A stretch of DNA of 17,242 nt from Candidatus Zambryskiibacteriota bacterium (GTDB taxonomy: Bacteria; Patescibacteriota; Minisyncoccia; Phycocordibacterales; Zambryskibacteraceae): positions 1 to 17,242 of the forward strand of contig JANLIM010000048.1 of assembly GCA_024654145.1 (NCBI GenBank), in the 5' to 3' direction. This document shows positions 1-5,324 of this stretch, one piece after another; position 1 is the stretch's first letter; the number at the start of each line of letters is the position of its first letter. Below the pieces are notes generated by a model. The model ran no database searches and was not told the DNA's origin. It worked only from the letters and a program-made list of their open reading frames with translations. The translations under genes and the position numbers were made by a program.

Positions 1-22
1 ATTTCACGCTATAGCGTGAAAT
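1..22. repeat. Perfect 22-bp palindrome
   Basis: The first 22 bases are their own reverse complement: arms ATTTCACGCT and AGCGTGAAAT around a central AT. The palindrome lies just beyond the stop codon of the leftward glycosylase gene, so it may act as that gene's terminator hairpin. The bases beyond it on the minus strand lie outside the window, so a T-tract cannot be checked. Confidence 0.5.
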
Positions 23-33
23 CGATGTATAAG

Positions 34-585
34 TTACTTATTTTTCTTTAATACAAATCTATAGGGTTCTTCGGCCCAACCGTCGGGCGCGCGAGATACG
101 CCAATTCTTGGCGTTCTTGCAATTTCTTTAGTCCCGCGAAGCCTTGGTGAAGTGGGATCTTCTTCTACCCACAATCCGGATTTTCTACCAAGTTTTTGAC
201 CGTTTAGAGTTTTATCAATCTTAAGTGCTTTGGTTAATCTTGCTGGACCAGAAATGTTTTCCGTACCGCGTATAAGTACCGCAGTTCCGCAACCTTCTTT
301 CTCGGTTACTATGTTTAACATCCAATGCATGCCGTAAGTGAAGTAGACGTAGATAGTGCCTGCTTGACGAAACATTACTTCATTTCTTTTTGTTTTACCC
401 CTGGAGGTATGACAAGCGAGGTCGTGTTCTCCCACATAGGCTTCTGTTTCTGTAATTCTCTCCCTCGCTACGACGTAGCGCTTGCGCGAAGGCGAGTAAT
501 ATCTTCGCACCAAGTATTTGCCGATCAGATCCTCGGCAACCCTCAGAGTTTTCCTATTGAAGAATGATTGAGGTATTAGCAACAT
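34..585 (-). CDS. mpg: 3-methyladenine DNA glycosylase (MPG/AAG family)
   Basis: This enzyme excises alkylated purines from DNA by flipping the base and cleaving the N-glycosidic bond, which starts base excision repair. The 183-aa product is full length for the family. The motif ITETEAYVG (residues 44-52) carries the expected catalytic Glu48 and the stacking Tyr50. His59 and the strand GTIYVYFTYGM match active-site elements of human AAG. The C-terminal section has the usual RIGVSRAPD-like strand. Residues about 30-41 (YSPSRKRYVVAR) lengthen a beta hairpin that is shorter in typical members and are encoded by a palindromic stretch at 464-496. The gene is divergent from the PAP2 gene, with start codons 17 bp apart. 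No SD sits near the ATG. A minus-strand -10-like TAAGAT at 592-597 would place transcription start at the ATG itself. The family call is firm; the substrate range cannot be read from sequence. Confidence 0.93.
   Translation of the reverse strand: MLLIPQSFFNRKTLRVAEDLIGKYLVRRYYSPSRKRYVVARERITETEAYVGEHDLACHTSRGKTKRNEVMFRQAGTIYVYFTYGMHWMLNIVTEKEGCGTAVLIRGTENISGPARLTKALKIDKTLNGQKLGRKSGLWVEEDPTSPRLRGTKEIARTPRIGVSRAPDGWAEEPYRFVLKKNK
464..496. repeat. Palindromic element inside mpg
   Basis: The stretch begins CTCGC and ends GCGAG. It contains a perfect inverted repeat, CGCTACG-A-CGTAGCG (466-480). Read on the minus strand it shares the GCCTTCGC...AAGC...TA order with the intergenic palindrome at 2294-2319, so the two may belong to one repeat family. 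It is in frame and encodes about 12 residues of the glycosylase. Confidence 0.55.
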
Positions 586-597
586 GGTATAATCTTA
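585..597. promoter_or_regulatory. Overlapping divergent -10 elements (mpg / PAP2)
   Basis: On the plus strand an extended -10, TGGTATAAT, has its hexamer at 588-593, putting the start of transcription near 600, two bases before the PAP2 ATG at 602. On the minus strand TAAGAT (592-597) would start transcription at 585, the A of the mpg ATG. The two hexamers share two base pairs. No good -35 box is seen on either side. The plus-strand element is convincing; the minus-strand one is weaker. Confidence 0.55.
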
Positions 598-601
598 CCT
601 T

Positions 602-1267
602 ATGGGATTCCCCAATTGGGCTAAAAATATTCTTTTCCTTCTGGTCTATATGATTTCAGGCCTTGTGCTTGTAATCATCATCGAAGGGCTTCTTTCTGGC
701 AGCGACCTCTTACCGCTTAATGCCGCTATTGAAAGCGCGGTGGTACATGTACGTACTCCATTTATGACAACCTTTATGGTTTTTGTGACTCAGTTTGGAA
801 ATCCTTTTGTCTTTTCCTCGGTGGCAGTCTTTATTGCTGCCATACTTATTATGAAGGGTAATGCTTATGACGCCATACTTTTCTTGGCAGCTTTGCTTAT
901 AGCTATTGTAGCTCTGATTGTTTTGAAAAATGTTTTTCAAATTAGTCGACCTGTTTCTGACATCTACTCGGCGGATGGGTGGAGCTTCCCATCTGGACAT
1001 GCCACTGTCGCTACAGCTTTCTTTTTCCTCGTTGCTCACACATTCTTCAGCAAAATGAGGGACACCAAAGGCAGGGTTATGCTTATCATCGGCTCGATTT
1101 TAGGCGCACTCCTTATCTGCTTCTCACGGCTTTACCTAGGCGCACATTGGACACTCGACATCCTCGCAGGTATTGCACTTGGCCTTCTTTCTGTCAGCTT
1201 TACCATACTTATGTTCAATGTCTTCCTTGAGGAAAACAGATCTTTGAGAAAGAGATTAAACCTTTAG
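602..1267 (+). CDS. PAP2-family membrane phosphatase
   Basis: This is a type 2 phosphatidic acid phosphatase-like membrane enzyme of 221 aa, expected to remove phosphate from a lipid phosphate such as phosphatidic acid or undecaprenyl pyrophosphate on the outer membrane face. All three signature motifs are present: K109-x6-RP (116-117), PSGH at 130-133, and SR (175-176)-x5-H182-x3-D186. The catalytic pair is His133 and His182. About six hydrophobic segments are visible (roughly 9-30, 55-84, 89-110, 134-149, 158-175 and 185-208), in the usual PAP2 arrangement. A recycling role in cell-wall lipid carrier metabolism is possible but cannot be told from sequence. The gene has no SD. Its ATG lies nine bases after a TGGTATAAT -10 box, so the mRNA is probably leaderless. 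Confidence 0.9.
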   Translation: MGFPNWAKNILFLLVYMISGLVLVIIIEGLLSGSDLLPLNAAIESAVVHVRTPFMTTFMVFVTQFGNPFVFSSVAVFIAAILIMKGNAYDAILFLAALLIAIVALIVLKNVFQISRPVSDIYSADGWSFPSGHATVATAFFFLVAHTFFSKMRDTKGRVMLIIGSILGALLICFSRLYLGAHWTLDILAGIALGLLSVSFTILMFNVFLEENRSLRKRLNL

Positions 1268-1375
1268 TAAATCCTAAATCCTAATTTCTAAATCCTAAAT
1301 AAATCCTAATTTTCGAAATTCTAATTTTGGATTTGGTGCTTATTTAGAGTTTAGGATTTAGTGCTTAGGATTTGG
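1264..1375. repeat. AT-rich intergenic repeat with inverted arms
   Basis: The spacer after the PAP2 gene is built from reiterated AAATCCTAA-type words. It is followed by their reverse complement: CTAAATCCTAAA at 1288-1299 pairs with TTTAGGATTTAG at 1350-1361. GGATTTGGTGCTTA and GGATTTAGTGCTTA add a direct-repeat pattern. Words of this type are common between genes in candidate-phyla assemblies (recalled, not searched). The 3' end of the block runs straight into the promoter of the next gene. Confidence 0.7.
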
Positions 1376-1388
1376 TATAATTGGTATA
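1373..1388 (+). promoter_or_regulatory. Extended -10 promoter of the SIMPL gene (leaderless)
   Basis: TGGTATAAT has its hexamer at 1376-1381. Counting seven bases on from the end of the hexamer gives a start of transcription at 1388, exactly the A of the ATG. No -35 consensus is visible. The same TGGTATAAT word sits before the PAP2 gene. Confidence 0.6.
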
Positions 1389-2167
1389 TGAACACACAAG
1401 AAACACAGAATCTTTATAAGTGGGCTTGGATCGTATTAATAATTTTGGCAGTTTTTCTCGGCGTACAGACACTCGCGGCTTTGAAGGGGCTTAATGACAC
1501 CACCCCTTCTTACAACACCATAAGTGTCTCTGGAGAGGGAGAAGTGTTCGCAGTGCCTGACGTTGCCAGCTTCTCGTTTAGTGTCTCGGCCGACGCAGCT
1601 ACCGTGAGCGAAGCTCAGGAGGAAGTAACTGATAAAGTGGACACAGTACTCGCCGCTGTGAGAGATCTTGGTATTGATGATAAGGATATCAAAACATCCG
1701 ACTACAACGTGTACCCACGCTACTCGCACACGCAGGGTGTTTGTACTTCTTTCTCATGCCCTCCCTCAAGACAAGTGCTCGAAGGATACACAGCGAGCCA
1801 CAATGTAACAGTAAAGGTGAGAAAGACCGATGACGCAGGCAAAGCTCTTGCAGCAGCAGGGGACAACGGCGCTACAGGTATCTCCAACATCTCCTTTACC
1901 ATTGACGACCCAGAAGCTCTTTTGACCGAAGCACGTGAAAAGGCTATAAAAAATGCTCGCGAGAAGGCAGAACAGCTCTCAGATGATCTTGATGTGAAGC
2001 TTGTGCGTGTAGTCAGCTTTAGCGACAATGCAGGTGGTGGAGTAATGCCTATGTACCGCGAGACTCTGGGGATGGGTGGCGATGCTGTAGCCCAATCAGC
2101 ACGGGACCTTCCAACGGGAGAGAACAAGTTCGTGGTAGTAGTAAGCGTTACATACGAGATTCGATAA
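1388..2167 (+). CDS. SIMPL (DUF541) domain protein, membrane anchored
   Basis: The 259-aa protein has an N-terminal signal anchor at residues about 12-32. A SIMPL/DUF541 domain follows, opening with the typical TISVSGEGEVFAVPDVASF (residues 44-62) and closing with FVVVVSVTYEIR at the C-terminus. Long alpha segments (AEEV/REKAIKNAREKAEQL-like) alternate with strands as in this family. Two cysteines five residues apart, in GVCTSFSCPP, could form a disulfide outside the cell. Family members are periplasmic or surface proteins of uncertain job; some relate to oxidative stress or channel-like oligomers. The ATG at 1388 is chosen over an in-frame GTG at 1361 because the latter lies upstream of the -10 box. 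The gene stands alone between repeat-rich spacers. Confidence 0.85.
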   Translation: MNTQETQNLYKWAWIVLIILAVFLGVQTLAALKGLNDTTPSYNTISVSGEGEVFAVPDVASFSFSVSADAATVSEAQEEVTDKVDTVLAAVRDLGIDDKDIKTSDYNVYPRYSHTQGVCTSFSCPPSRQVLEGYTASHNVTVKVRKTDDAGKALAAAGDNGATGISNISFTIDDPEALLTEAREKAIKNAREKAEQLSDDLDVKLVRVVSFSDNAGGGVMPMYRETLGMGGDAVAQSARDLPTGENKFVVVVSVTYEIR

Positions 2168-2173
2168 GTTGAC

Positions 2174-2230
2174 TTCAGGCAGCGAGTGAGTGTGGAAGCT
2201 TGCTTACACGACGAGCGAGCGAACCTGAAG
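2174..2230. repeat. Imperfect inverted repeat after the SIMPL gene
   Basis: CTTCAGG at 2174-2180 pairs with CCTGAAG at 2224-2230. The inner GTGTGGAAGC / GCTTACAC arms pair partly around a TT turn. The element lies seven bases past the SIMPL stop codon and may help end that transcript, or be a mobile palindromic repeat. The middle pairing is poor. Confidence 0.4.
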
Positions 2231-2231
2231 A

Positions 2232-2261
2232 TTGACATAACCTACCAACTTAGGGTAGTAT
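2232..2261 (+). promoter_or_regulatory. Candidate promoter for the secE-rplK operon
   Basis: A perfect -35 TTGACA at 2232-2237 is followed after 18 bases by TAGTAT (2256-2261), which runs on into AAA. This would start transcription near 2268, about 60 bases before secE. The alternative hexamer TATAAA at 2259-2264 would need a 21-base spacer, which is too long. It overlaps the hairpin listed next, so which signal dominates is unclear. Confidence 0.4.
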
Positions 2262-2287
2262 AAAAAAGCACCAGGAGGTGTTTTTTT
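2262..2287 (+). terminator. Small hairpin with T7 tail
   Basis: An A-run, then CACC-AGGA-GGTG, then seven T's forms a short hairpin that A-U pairing can extend. This is the layout of an intrinsic terminator, probably for the SIMPL gene. If the overlapping promoter is real, the hairpin sits at the very 5' end of the secE transcript instead. Confidence 0.45.
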
Positions 2288-2293
2288 ATAACC

Positions 2294-2319
2294 TCCGCCT
2301 TCGCTAAAGCTATGGCGGA
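2294..2319. repeat. Palindromic repeat before secE
   Basis: TCCGCC (2294-2299) and GGCGGA (2314-2319) flank TTCGCTAAAGCTAT. This word is familiar from many candidate-phyla genomes (recalled, not searched). It ends 11 bases before the secE ATG, in a position where an SD would be expected; none is seen. Confidence 0.6.
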
Positions 2320-2330
2320 CAAAGCAAAAC

Positions 2331-2513
2331 ATGAACAGATTCATCAACTACATCAAAGATACCCGAGGCGAGCTTGAGCACGTCTCTTGGCCCACACGTA
2401 AACAGTCAATAGTCTTTACCGCTATAGTGATCGTTATTTCTGTACTGACCGCCATGTATCTTGGCTTCTTTGACTACGTGCTTTCTCTTATCCTTCAGAA
2501 GTTCGTTCTTTAA
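2331..2513 (+). CDS. secE: Preprotein translocase subunit SecE
   Basis: SecE clamps the SecY channel of the Sec translocon in the plasma membrane. The 60-aa product is the short single-span bacterial form. An amphipathic N-terminal helix (FINYIKDTRGELEHV) leads to the conserved cytosolic SWPTRKQ motif (residues 19-25), followed by one transmembrane helix at about 27-52. Length, motif and position directly upstream of nusG all fit. There is no SD. The start is fixed by the family alignment, since only a few residues precede the amphipathic helix. Confidence 0.93.
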   Translation: MNRFINYIKDTRGELEHVSWPTRKQSIVFTAIVIVISVLTAMYLGFFDYVLSLILQKFVL

Positions 2514-2515
2514 AG

Positions 2516-2571
2516 TAATGCTAATGATTCAAATCAACTATGCGAATGTCACGAATGAATTAGTAGCATTA
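2516..2571. repeat. Inverted repeat between secE and nusG
   Basis: TAATGCTAAT (2516-2525) is answered by ATTAGTAGCATTA (2559-2571), with GATTC/GAATG words inside continuing the symmetry imperfectly. The element begins two bases after the secE stop codon. It could form a long weak hairpin in the operon mRNA. Confidence 0.5.
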
Positions 2572-2602
2572 GAATAAATTTGTAGATTAGAATTATATAA
2601 TT

Positions 2603-3148
2603 ATGTCAAAACAACAAATTTCAGAAGGTAGAAATTGGTATGTCGTCCACACTTACGCCGGCTATGAAAACGCAGTGATGCGTAATCTCAAACAACGCAT
2701 TGAGTCTCTGGGTATGGAAGACAAGATCTTCAACGTCATCGTCCCTACAGAGAAGAAGGTCAAGATAAAGGGAGGGAAGAGAGTAGAAGAGGAAGAGAAG
2801 ATCTACCCAGGCTACATTCTTGTAGATATGATGGTGACTGATGACTCGTGGTACGTTGTCCGCAACACTCCTCGTGTGACAGGGTTCGTCGGTTCTGGTG
2901 TGCACCCAGTACCAATTGAGAAAGCGGAAGTTGACGCTCTTTTTGCCCGTATGAATGCAGATAAGGTCACCCACACCATCAACCTTCAGGAAAATGACGC
3001 CGTGCTTATTATTGATGGCCCGTTTAAAGAGCTCGAGGGCAAGGTTTCTGAGATTGACGAGGAGAGAGGCAAGGTCAAGGTTCTGGTCAACATGTTCGGC
3101 CGCGAAACCCCTGTCGAATTAGACTTCCTTCAGGTGAAGAAAGTCTAA
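2603..3148 (+). CDS. nusG: Transcription termination/antitermination factor NusG
   Basis: NusG binds RNA polymerase to support elongation and couples it to Rho or to the ribosome. The 181-aa protein has an NGN domain from RNWYVVHTYAGYE (residues about 10-22) through EEEEKIYPGYILVDM and RNTPRVTGFVG. A KOW domain follows (about 125-160), with GPFKELEGKVSEID and VLVNMFGRETPVELDF. It is full length with no insertion. The gene follows secE by 89 bases that hold an inverted repeat, and has no SD. A TATAAT at 2596-2601 is too close to the ATG to be its own promoter, so it is probably read from upstream of secE. Confidence 0.96.
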   Translation: MSKQQISEGRNWYVVHTYAGYENAVMRNLKQRIESLGMEDKIFNVIVPTEKKVKIKGGKRVEEEEKIYPGYILVDMMVTDDSWYVVRNTPRVTGFVGSGVHPVPIEKAEVDALFARMNADKVTHTINLQENDAVLIIDGPFKELEGKVSEIDEERGKVKVLVNMFGRETPVELDFLQVKKV

Positions 3149-3162
3149 TTCGACTAGTTGGG

Positions 3163-3199
3163 AAGTTTGATAAGTTGAAAAAGTTGAATAAGTTTATTC
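3163..3199. repeat. AAGTTGA-type intergenic repeat, copy 1
   Basis: The nusG-orphan spacer contains AGTTTGATAAGTTGAAAAAG followed by TTGAATAAGTTTATTC. The first 20 bases match the reverse complement of copy 2 (3593-3630) at 19 of 20 positions. It runs directly into the ATG at 3200. Confidence 0.7.
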
Positions 3200-3592
3200 A
3201 TGCAATATCTAAGTTACATAATGGGTGTTTCTGGTTTAACGAATGCCGATTTAGAGAAAATTAGTGTTGAGATTGTAGATCACAAGGAGGATGGAGACCG
3301 GGAAGTTAAAATTCCACCTGGTGCCTTAGAGAGTTATAAGAAACTTATTAAAAACAAGCTTAGTAATGGCTTTTGGAATGAAATAGTGGGAGAGAAAGGT
3401 ATCACGTTCATTTTTAAGTTCAAAGATGGGACAATAAAAGAGGTTGTTCTGAGCAAGGAAACACAGTTAGAAATCGGAAGGCTGTGCAGTGAGTTCAATG
3501 GAGATCCAATTGAAAAGACTTCGGACGTGATTCGGTACATATCTGGCAATAGTTTCTATAAGGATTTCGTTCATGAACATTATGGCGTTTAA
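3200..3592 (+). CDS. Hypothetical protein inside the secE-rplK operon
   Basis: The 130-aa product is soluble, with no signal peptide or membrane segment. I do not recognise a named domain. An N-terminal part rich in acidic and basic residues (EIVDHKEDGDREVKIPPGAL) resembles a helix plus strands. The middle strand pair ITFIFKFKDGTIKEVVLS (about 68-85) is followed by helical ETQLEIGRLCSEFNG and a C-terminal FYKDFVHEHYGV. Similar short proteins seem familiar from candidate-phyla genomes, but I cannot name a function. A second start at the internal ATG (residue 8, MGVSGL) is equally possible, since neither has an SD. It sits between nusG and rplK, which are usually adjacent, and is flanked by inverted copies of one repeat. 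It may therefore be a later insertion. Confidence 0.75.
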   Translation: MQYLSYIMGVSGLTNADLEKISVEIVDHKEDGDREVKIPPGALESYKKLIKNKLSNGFWNEIVGEKGITFIFKFKDGTIKEVVLSKETQLEIGRLCSEFNGDPIEKTSDVIRYISGNSFYKDFVHEHYGV

Positions 3593-3630
3593 CTTATTCA
3601 GCTTATATACCTTTTTCAACTTATTAAACT
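3593..3630. repeat. AAGTTGA-type intergenic repeat, copy 2 (inverted)
   Basis: The sequence CTTATTCAGCTTATATACC followed by TTTTTCAACTTATTAAACT lies between the orphan gene and the four-helix-bundle gene. It is inverted relative to copy 1, with 19 of 20 bases matching over the core. Together the two copies frame the orphan gene. Confidence 0.7.
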
Positions 3631-3636
3631 AGTGCC

Positions 3637-4002
3637 ATGGCAACAGGACTCGAAAATCTCAAAGTGTATCAAATGGCTGAGGAGCTTGAGGTTGAGGTAT
3701 ATAAAGTTTTAAAGACTTTTCCTAAAGATGAAAAGTATTCCAGCACTGATCAACTCAAGAGGTCGTCAGCTGCTGTTTCAAATAATATAGCCGAAGGATA
3801 TGCCAGACATAGCTATGCAGAAAAAGTTAGATACATGTACATCGCAAAAGGGGAAGCGGAAGAAACAAAGAGAAATCTGATTCGTTCAGGCAAGAAAGAA
3901 CTCATTTCTCTAGAACTTGCAAGTAGCTTAGCAGATAGGTATACTGACCTCCTCAAGGCGTTAAGTGGATACATAGGGTTTATAAAAGAGCATTTGAAAT
4001 AA
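3637..4002 (+). CDS. S23-type four-helix-bundle protein
   Basis: The 121-aa protein has the recognisable four-helix-bundle (S23/PF05635) pattern: GLENLKVYQMAEELEVEVYK near the N-terminus, then DQLKRSSAAVSNNIAEGYAR (residues about 38-57), then a third helix (YIAKGEAEETKRNL) and a fourth (SLADRYTDLLKALSGYIGFI). The family was first noticed in open reading frames within 23S rRNA intervening sequences and is frequent in candidate-phyla genomes. Its biochemical role is unsettled. Here it lies between an orphan gene and rplK, in the translation operon, with a related intergenic repeat on each side. There is no SD before its ATG. It could be a mobile passenger or a ribosome-linked factor. Confidence 0.88.
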   Translation: MATGLENLKVYQMAEELEVEVYKVLKTFPKDEKYSSTDQLKRSSAAVSNNIAEGYARHSYAEKVRYMYIAKGEAEETKRNLIRSGKKELISLELASSLADRYTDLLKALSGYIGFIKEHLK

Positions 4003-4043
4003 ACCTTATTCAACTTTTTCAACTTATACACCTTATTCAACTA
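4003..4043. repeat. AAGTTGA-type intergenic repeat, copy 3
   Basis: CTTATTCAACTTTTTCAACT and a further CTTATTCAAC fill the gap between the four-helix-bundle gene and rplK. Orientation is that of copy 2. No SD lies between the repeat and the rplK ATG. Confidence 0.65.
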
Positions 4044-4047
4044 AATC

Positions 4048-4470
4048 ATGGCAAAGAAAGTAACAAAAGTATTAAAGCTCCAAATCCCAGGCGGCGCAGC
4101 TGTGCCTGGTCAGGCCCTCGGCCCCGTCCTCGGTGCCGCAGGTATTAACATTGGTGAATTCGTCAAACGTTTTAACGACGAGACTAAAGAACGCCGAGGC
4201 GAAACAGTGCCTACTATCGTAGATGTCTATGAAGACAGGACTTATAATCTTACCTACAAAACAGAGCCAGCAGCAGCACTTATCCTCAAGGCTCTCGGCA
4301 AGGAAAAAGGTTCCGGTGTTCCAAATACCTCAAAGATTGGCACACTTTCGAAAGCGCAGGTGAAAGAAATAGCCGAGAAGAAAATGACTGACCTCAACGC
4401 TACTGACATAGACGCCGCTTCTAAGATTATTGCAGGGACAGCGCGTTCGATGGGGGTGGATATTAAGTAA
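4048..4470 (+). CDS. rplK: 50S ribosomal protein L11
   Basis: L11 (uL11) binds the GTPase-associated region of 23S rRNA and helps factor binding at the ribosome. The 140-aa product is full length. The N-terminal domain has VLKLQIPGGAAVPGQALGPV and LGAAGINIGEFVKRFND, and the C-terminal RNA-binding domain has KTEPAAALILKALG and ARSMGVDIK at the end. It closes the secE-nusG operon and is followed by a strong terminator. rplA (L1), usually next, is absent: the gene after the terminator is an unrelated dCTP deaminase on the other strand. Absence here does not exclude rplA elsewhere in the genome. Confidence 0.97.
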   Translation: MAKKVTKVLKLQIPGGAAVPGQALGPVLGAAGINIGEFVKRFNDETKERRGETVPTIVDVYEDRTYNLTYKTEPAAALILKALGKEKGSGVPNTSKIGTLSKAQVKEIAEKKMTDLNATDIDAASKIIAGTARSMGVDIK

Positions 4471-4494
4471 TAATTCAACATTTTTGAATATTAA

Positions 4495-4528
4495 AGCCCG
4501 CCGCTCTTCGGAGAACGGCGGGCTGTTT
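4495..4528 (+). terminator. rplK terminator (probably bidirectional)
   Basis: AGCCCGCCG (4495-4503) and CGGCGGGCT (4516-4524) form a nine-pair stem, capped by a CTC-TTCG-GAG minihairpin and followed by GTTT. On the minus strand the same stem is followed by TTTAATATT. It lies between two converging genes, rplK and the dCTP deaminase, and so may serve both. Confidence 0.85.
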
Positions 4529-4547
4529 CGTGAAATCAGAGGGCTGG

Positions 4548-5225
4548 TTAGTCCTTCCTGATTTCCCGATCTTTGTACAGGCGGGGAAGCATGAGAGACG
4601 GCGACCAGCTCGCCTTCAGAGAAGTGAGGTCTTGAGTGCCCTGGTACTTCCCGGTGGAGGCGTAGTCCTTCTCAAGAATTGGCCCTGTTTCGAAGAACAC
4701 GATCTGGGCGATCCGTCTCCCTACGACGAGCGGGATGATGTAGTGGGTGGAGTTGTTGGTGATCTCCATGGTCCATCGATTGACGAATCCAACATCACCC
4801 CACCCAGCGCACTTGCAGACCTCGATGAAGTTCCTTCCCATTGAGCTGCGAGCCTTCATCATGGTGGTGATGTGGTCTCGACCGCCGATGTACTCTTCGG
4901 TGTGAGCGAGGATCGTCTCTCCCTGCCGGAGCATAATCACTTGGTCGGAGGGACTGATTCCTTCCCAGTTGAATCGATACTTCTGGAAGGCCTCTTCGGC
5001 ACAGACAGCGTGCTCCACCTGATCTGCTCCCCACACGTGTTCCATGTGGGATTGGCTCCAGATGTTGTAGAGGCTGTGATTGTACTTGGGTGGCTGTTCT
5101 CGGAAGAACCATTCGCCCAGCGAGACGTCGTAGCTTGAGGTGGCGAGGTGTTCACGCCGGAACGGGTCGATGACGATGCTGCCTTCTTCCATGGACTCGA
5201 GTATCTTACGGTCGCTGAGAGCCAT
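4548..5225 (-). CDS. dcd: dCTP deaminase family protein
   Basis: This family deaminates dCTP to dUTP, or in bifunctional forms to dUMP, feeding dTMP synthesis. The 225-aa product starts MALSDRKILESME like known Dcd. It has the phosphate-binding KARSSMGR (residues 124-131), the catalytic-region GWGDVGFVNRWTMEITNNS with Glu154 in the expected place, GRRIAQIVFFE (169-179), and the nucleotide-closing KYQG (193-196). It is longer than the usual 190 aa or so, mainly through an extra region around residues 42-90 rich in Tyr, His and Trp. Whether it is mono- or bifunctional cannot be decided by eye. An SD (AAAGG) sits eight bases before the ATG, unlike most genes here. It pairs functionally with the ThyX-like and dTMP kinase genes next to it. 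Confidence 0.85.
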   Translation of the reverse strand: MALSDRKILESMEEGSIVIDPFRREHLATSSYDVSLGEWFFREQPPKYNHSLYNIWSQSHMEHVWGADQVEHAVCAEEAFQKYRFNWEGISPSDQVIMLRQGETILAHTEEYIGGRDHITTMMKARSSMGRNFIEVCKCAGWGDVGFVNRWTMEITNNSTHYIIPLVVGRRIAQIVFFETGPILEKDYASTGKYQGTQDLTSLKASWSPSLMLPRLYKDREIRKD

Positions 5226-5233
5226 TGGTTCTA

Positions 5234-5238
5234 CCTTT
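5234..5238 (-). promoter_or_regulatory. Shine-Dalgarno site of the dCTP deaminase gene
   Basis: On the minus strand GAGAAAGGT contains AAAGG, eight bases before the ATG at 5225. This supports that start and contrasts with the SD-less operons nearby. Confidence 0.55.
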
Positions 5239-5286
5239 CTCTAATAGTCTGGTGCTATATTAGCTATTATTAAAGTGAAAGCAAAT

Positions 5287-5324
5287 TAAATCGGGCGGCT
5301 CCACTTGGAGCCGCCCGTGTTTTC
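5287..5324. terminator. GC-rich terminator between thyX and dcd
   Basis: CGGGCGGCTCC (5292-5302) and GGAGCCGCCCG (5307-5317) form a perfect 11-pair stem around ACTT. The plus-strand tail is TGTTTTCTT and the minus-strand tail is ATTTAATTT. It directly follows the stop of the leftward thyX-like gene, so it most likely ends that transcript before the separate dcd promoter region. Confidence 0.8.

Noticed and set aside
1264..1375. AAATCCTAA words as an origin or iteron cluster
   Set aside because: No DnaA boxes or replication gene are nearby, and the words form inverted arms rather than evenly spaced direct iterons.
1720..2238. Long minus-strand frame opposite the SIMPL gene
   Set aside because: It is serine-rich low-complexity translation typical of an antisense shadow, and SIMPL similarity on the plus strand is clear.
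2596..2601. TATAAT directly before nusG
   Set aside because: It ends one base before the ATG, so transcription would start inside the gene; it is probably just AT-rich spacer.
3163..4043. The three AAGTTGA-type repeats as a CRISPR array
   Set aside because: The copies are degenerate, differ in orientation and are separated by whole genes, not by uniform spacers; no cas gene is nearby.
4530..4844. Open frame on the plus strand opposite dcd
   Set aside because: It lies wholly antisense to the well-supported dCTP deaminase, has no SD or family pattern, and starts next to the terminator.
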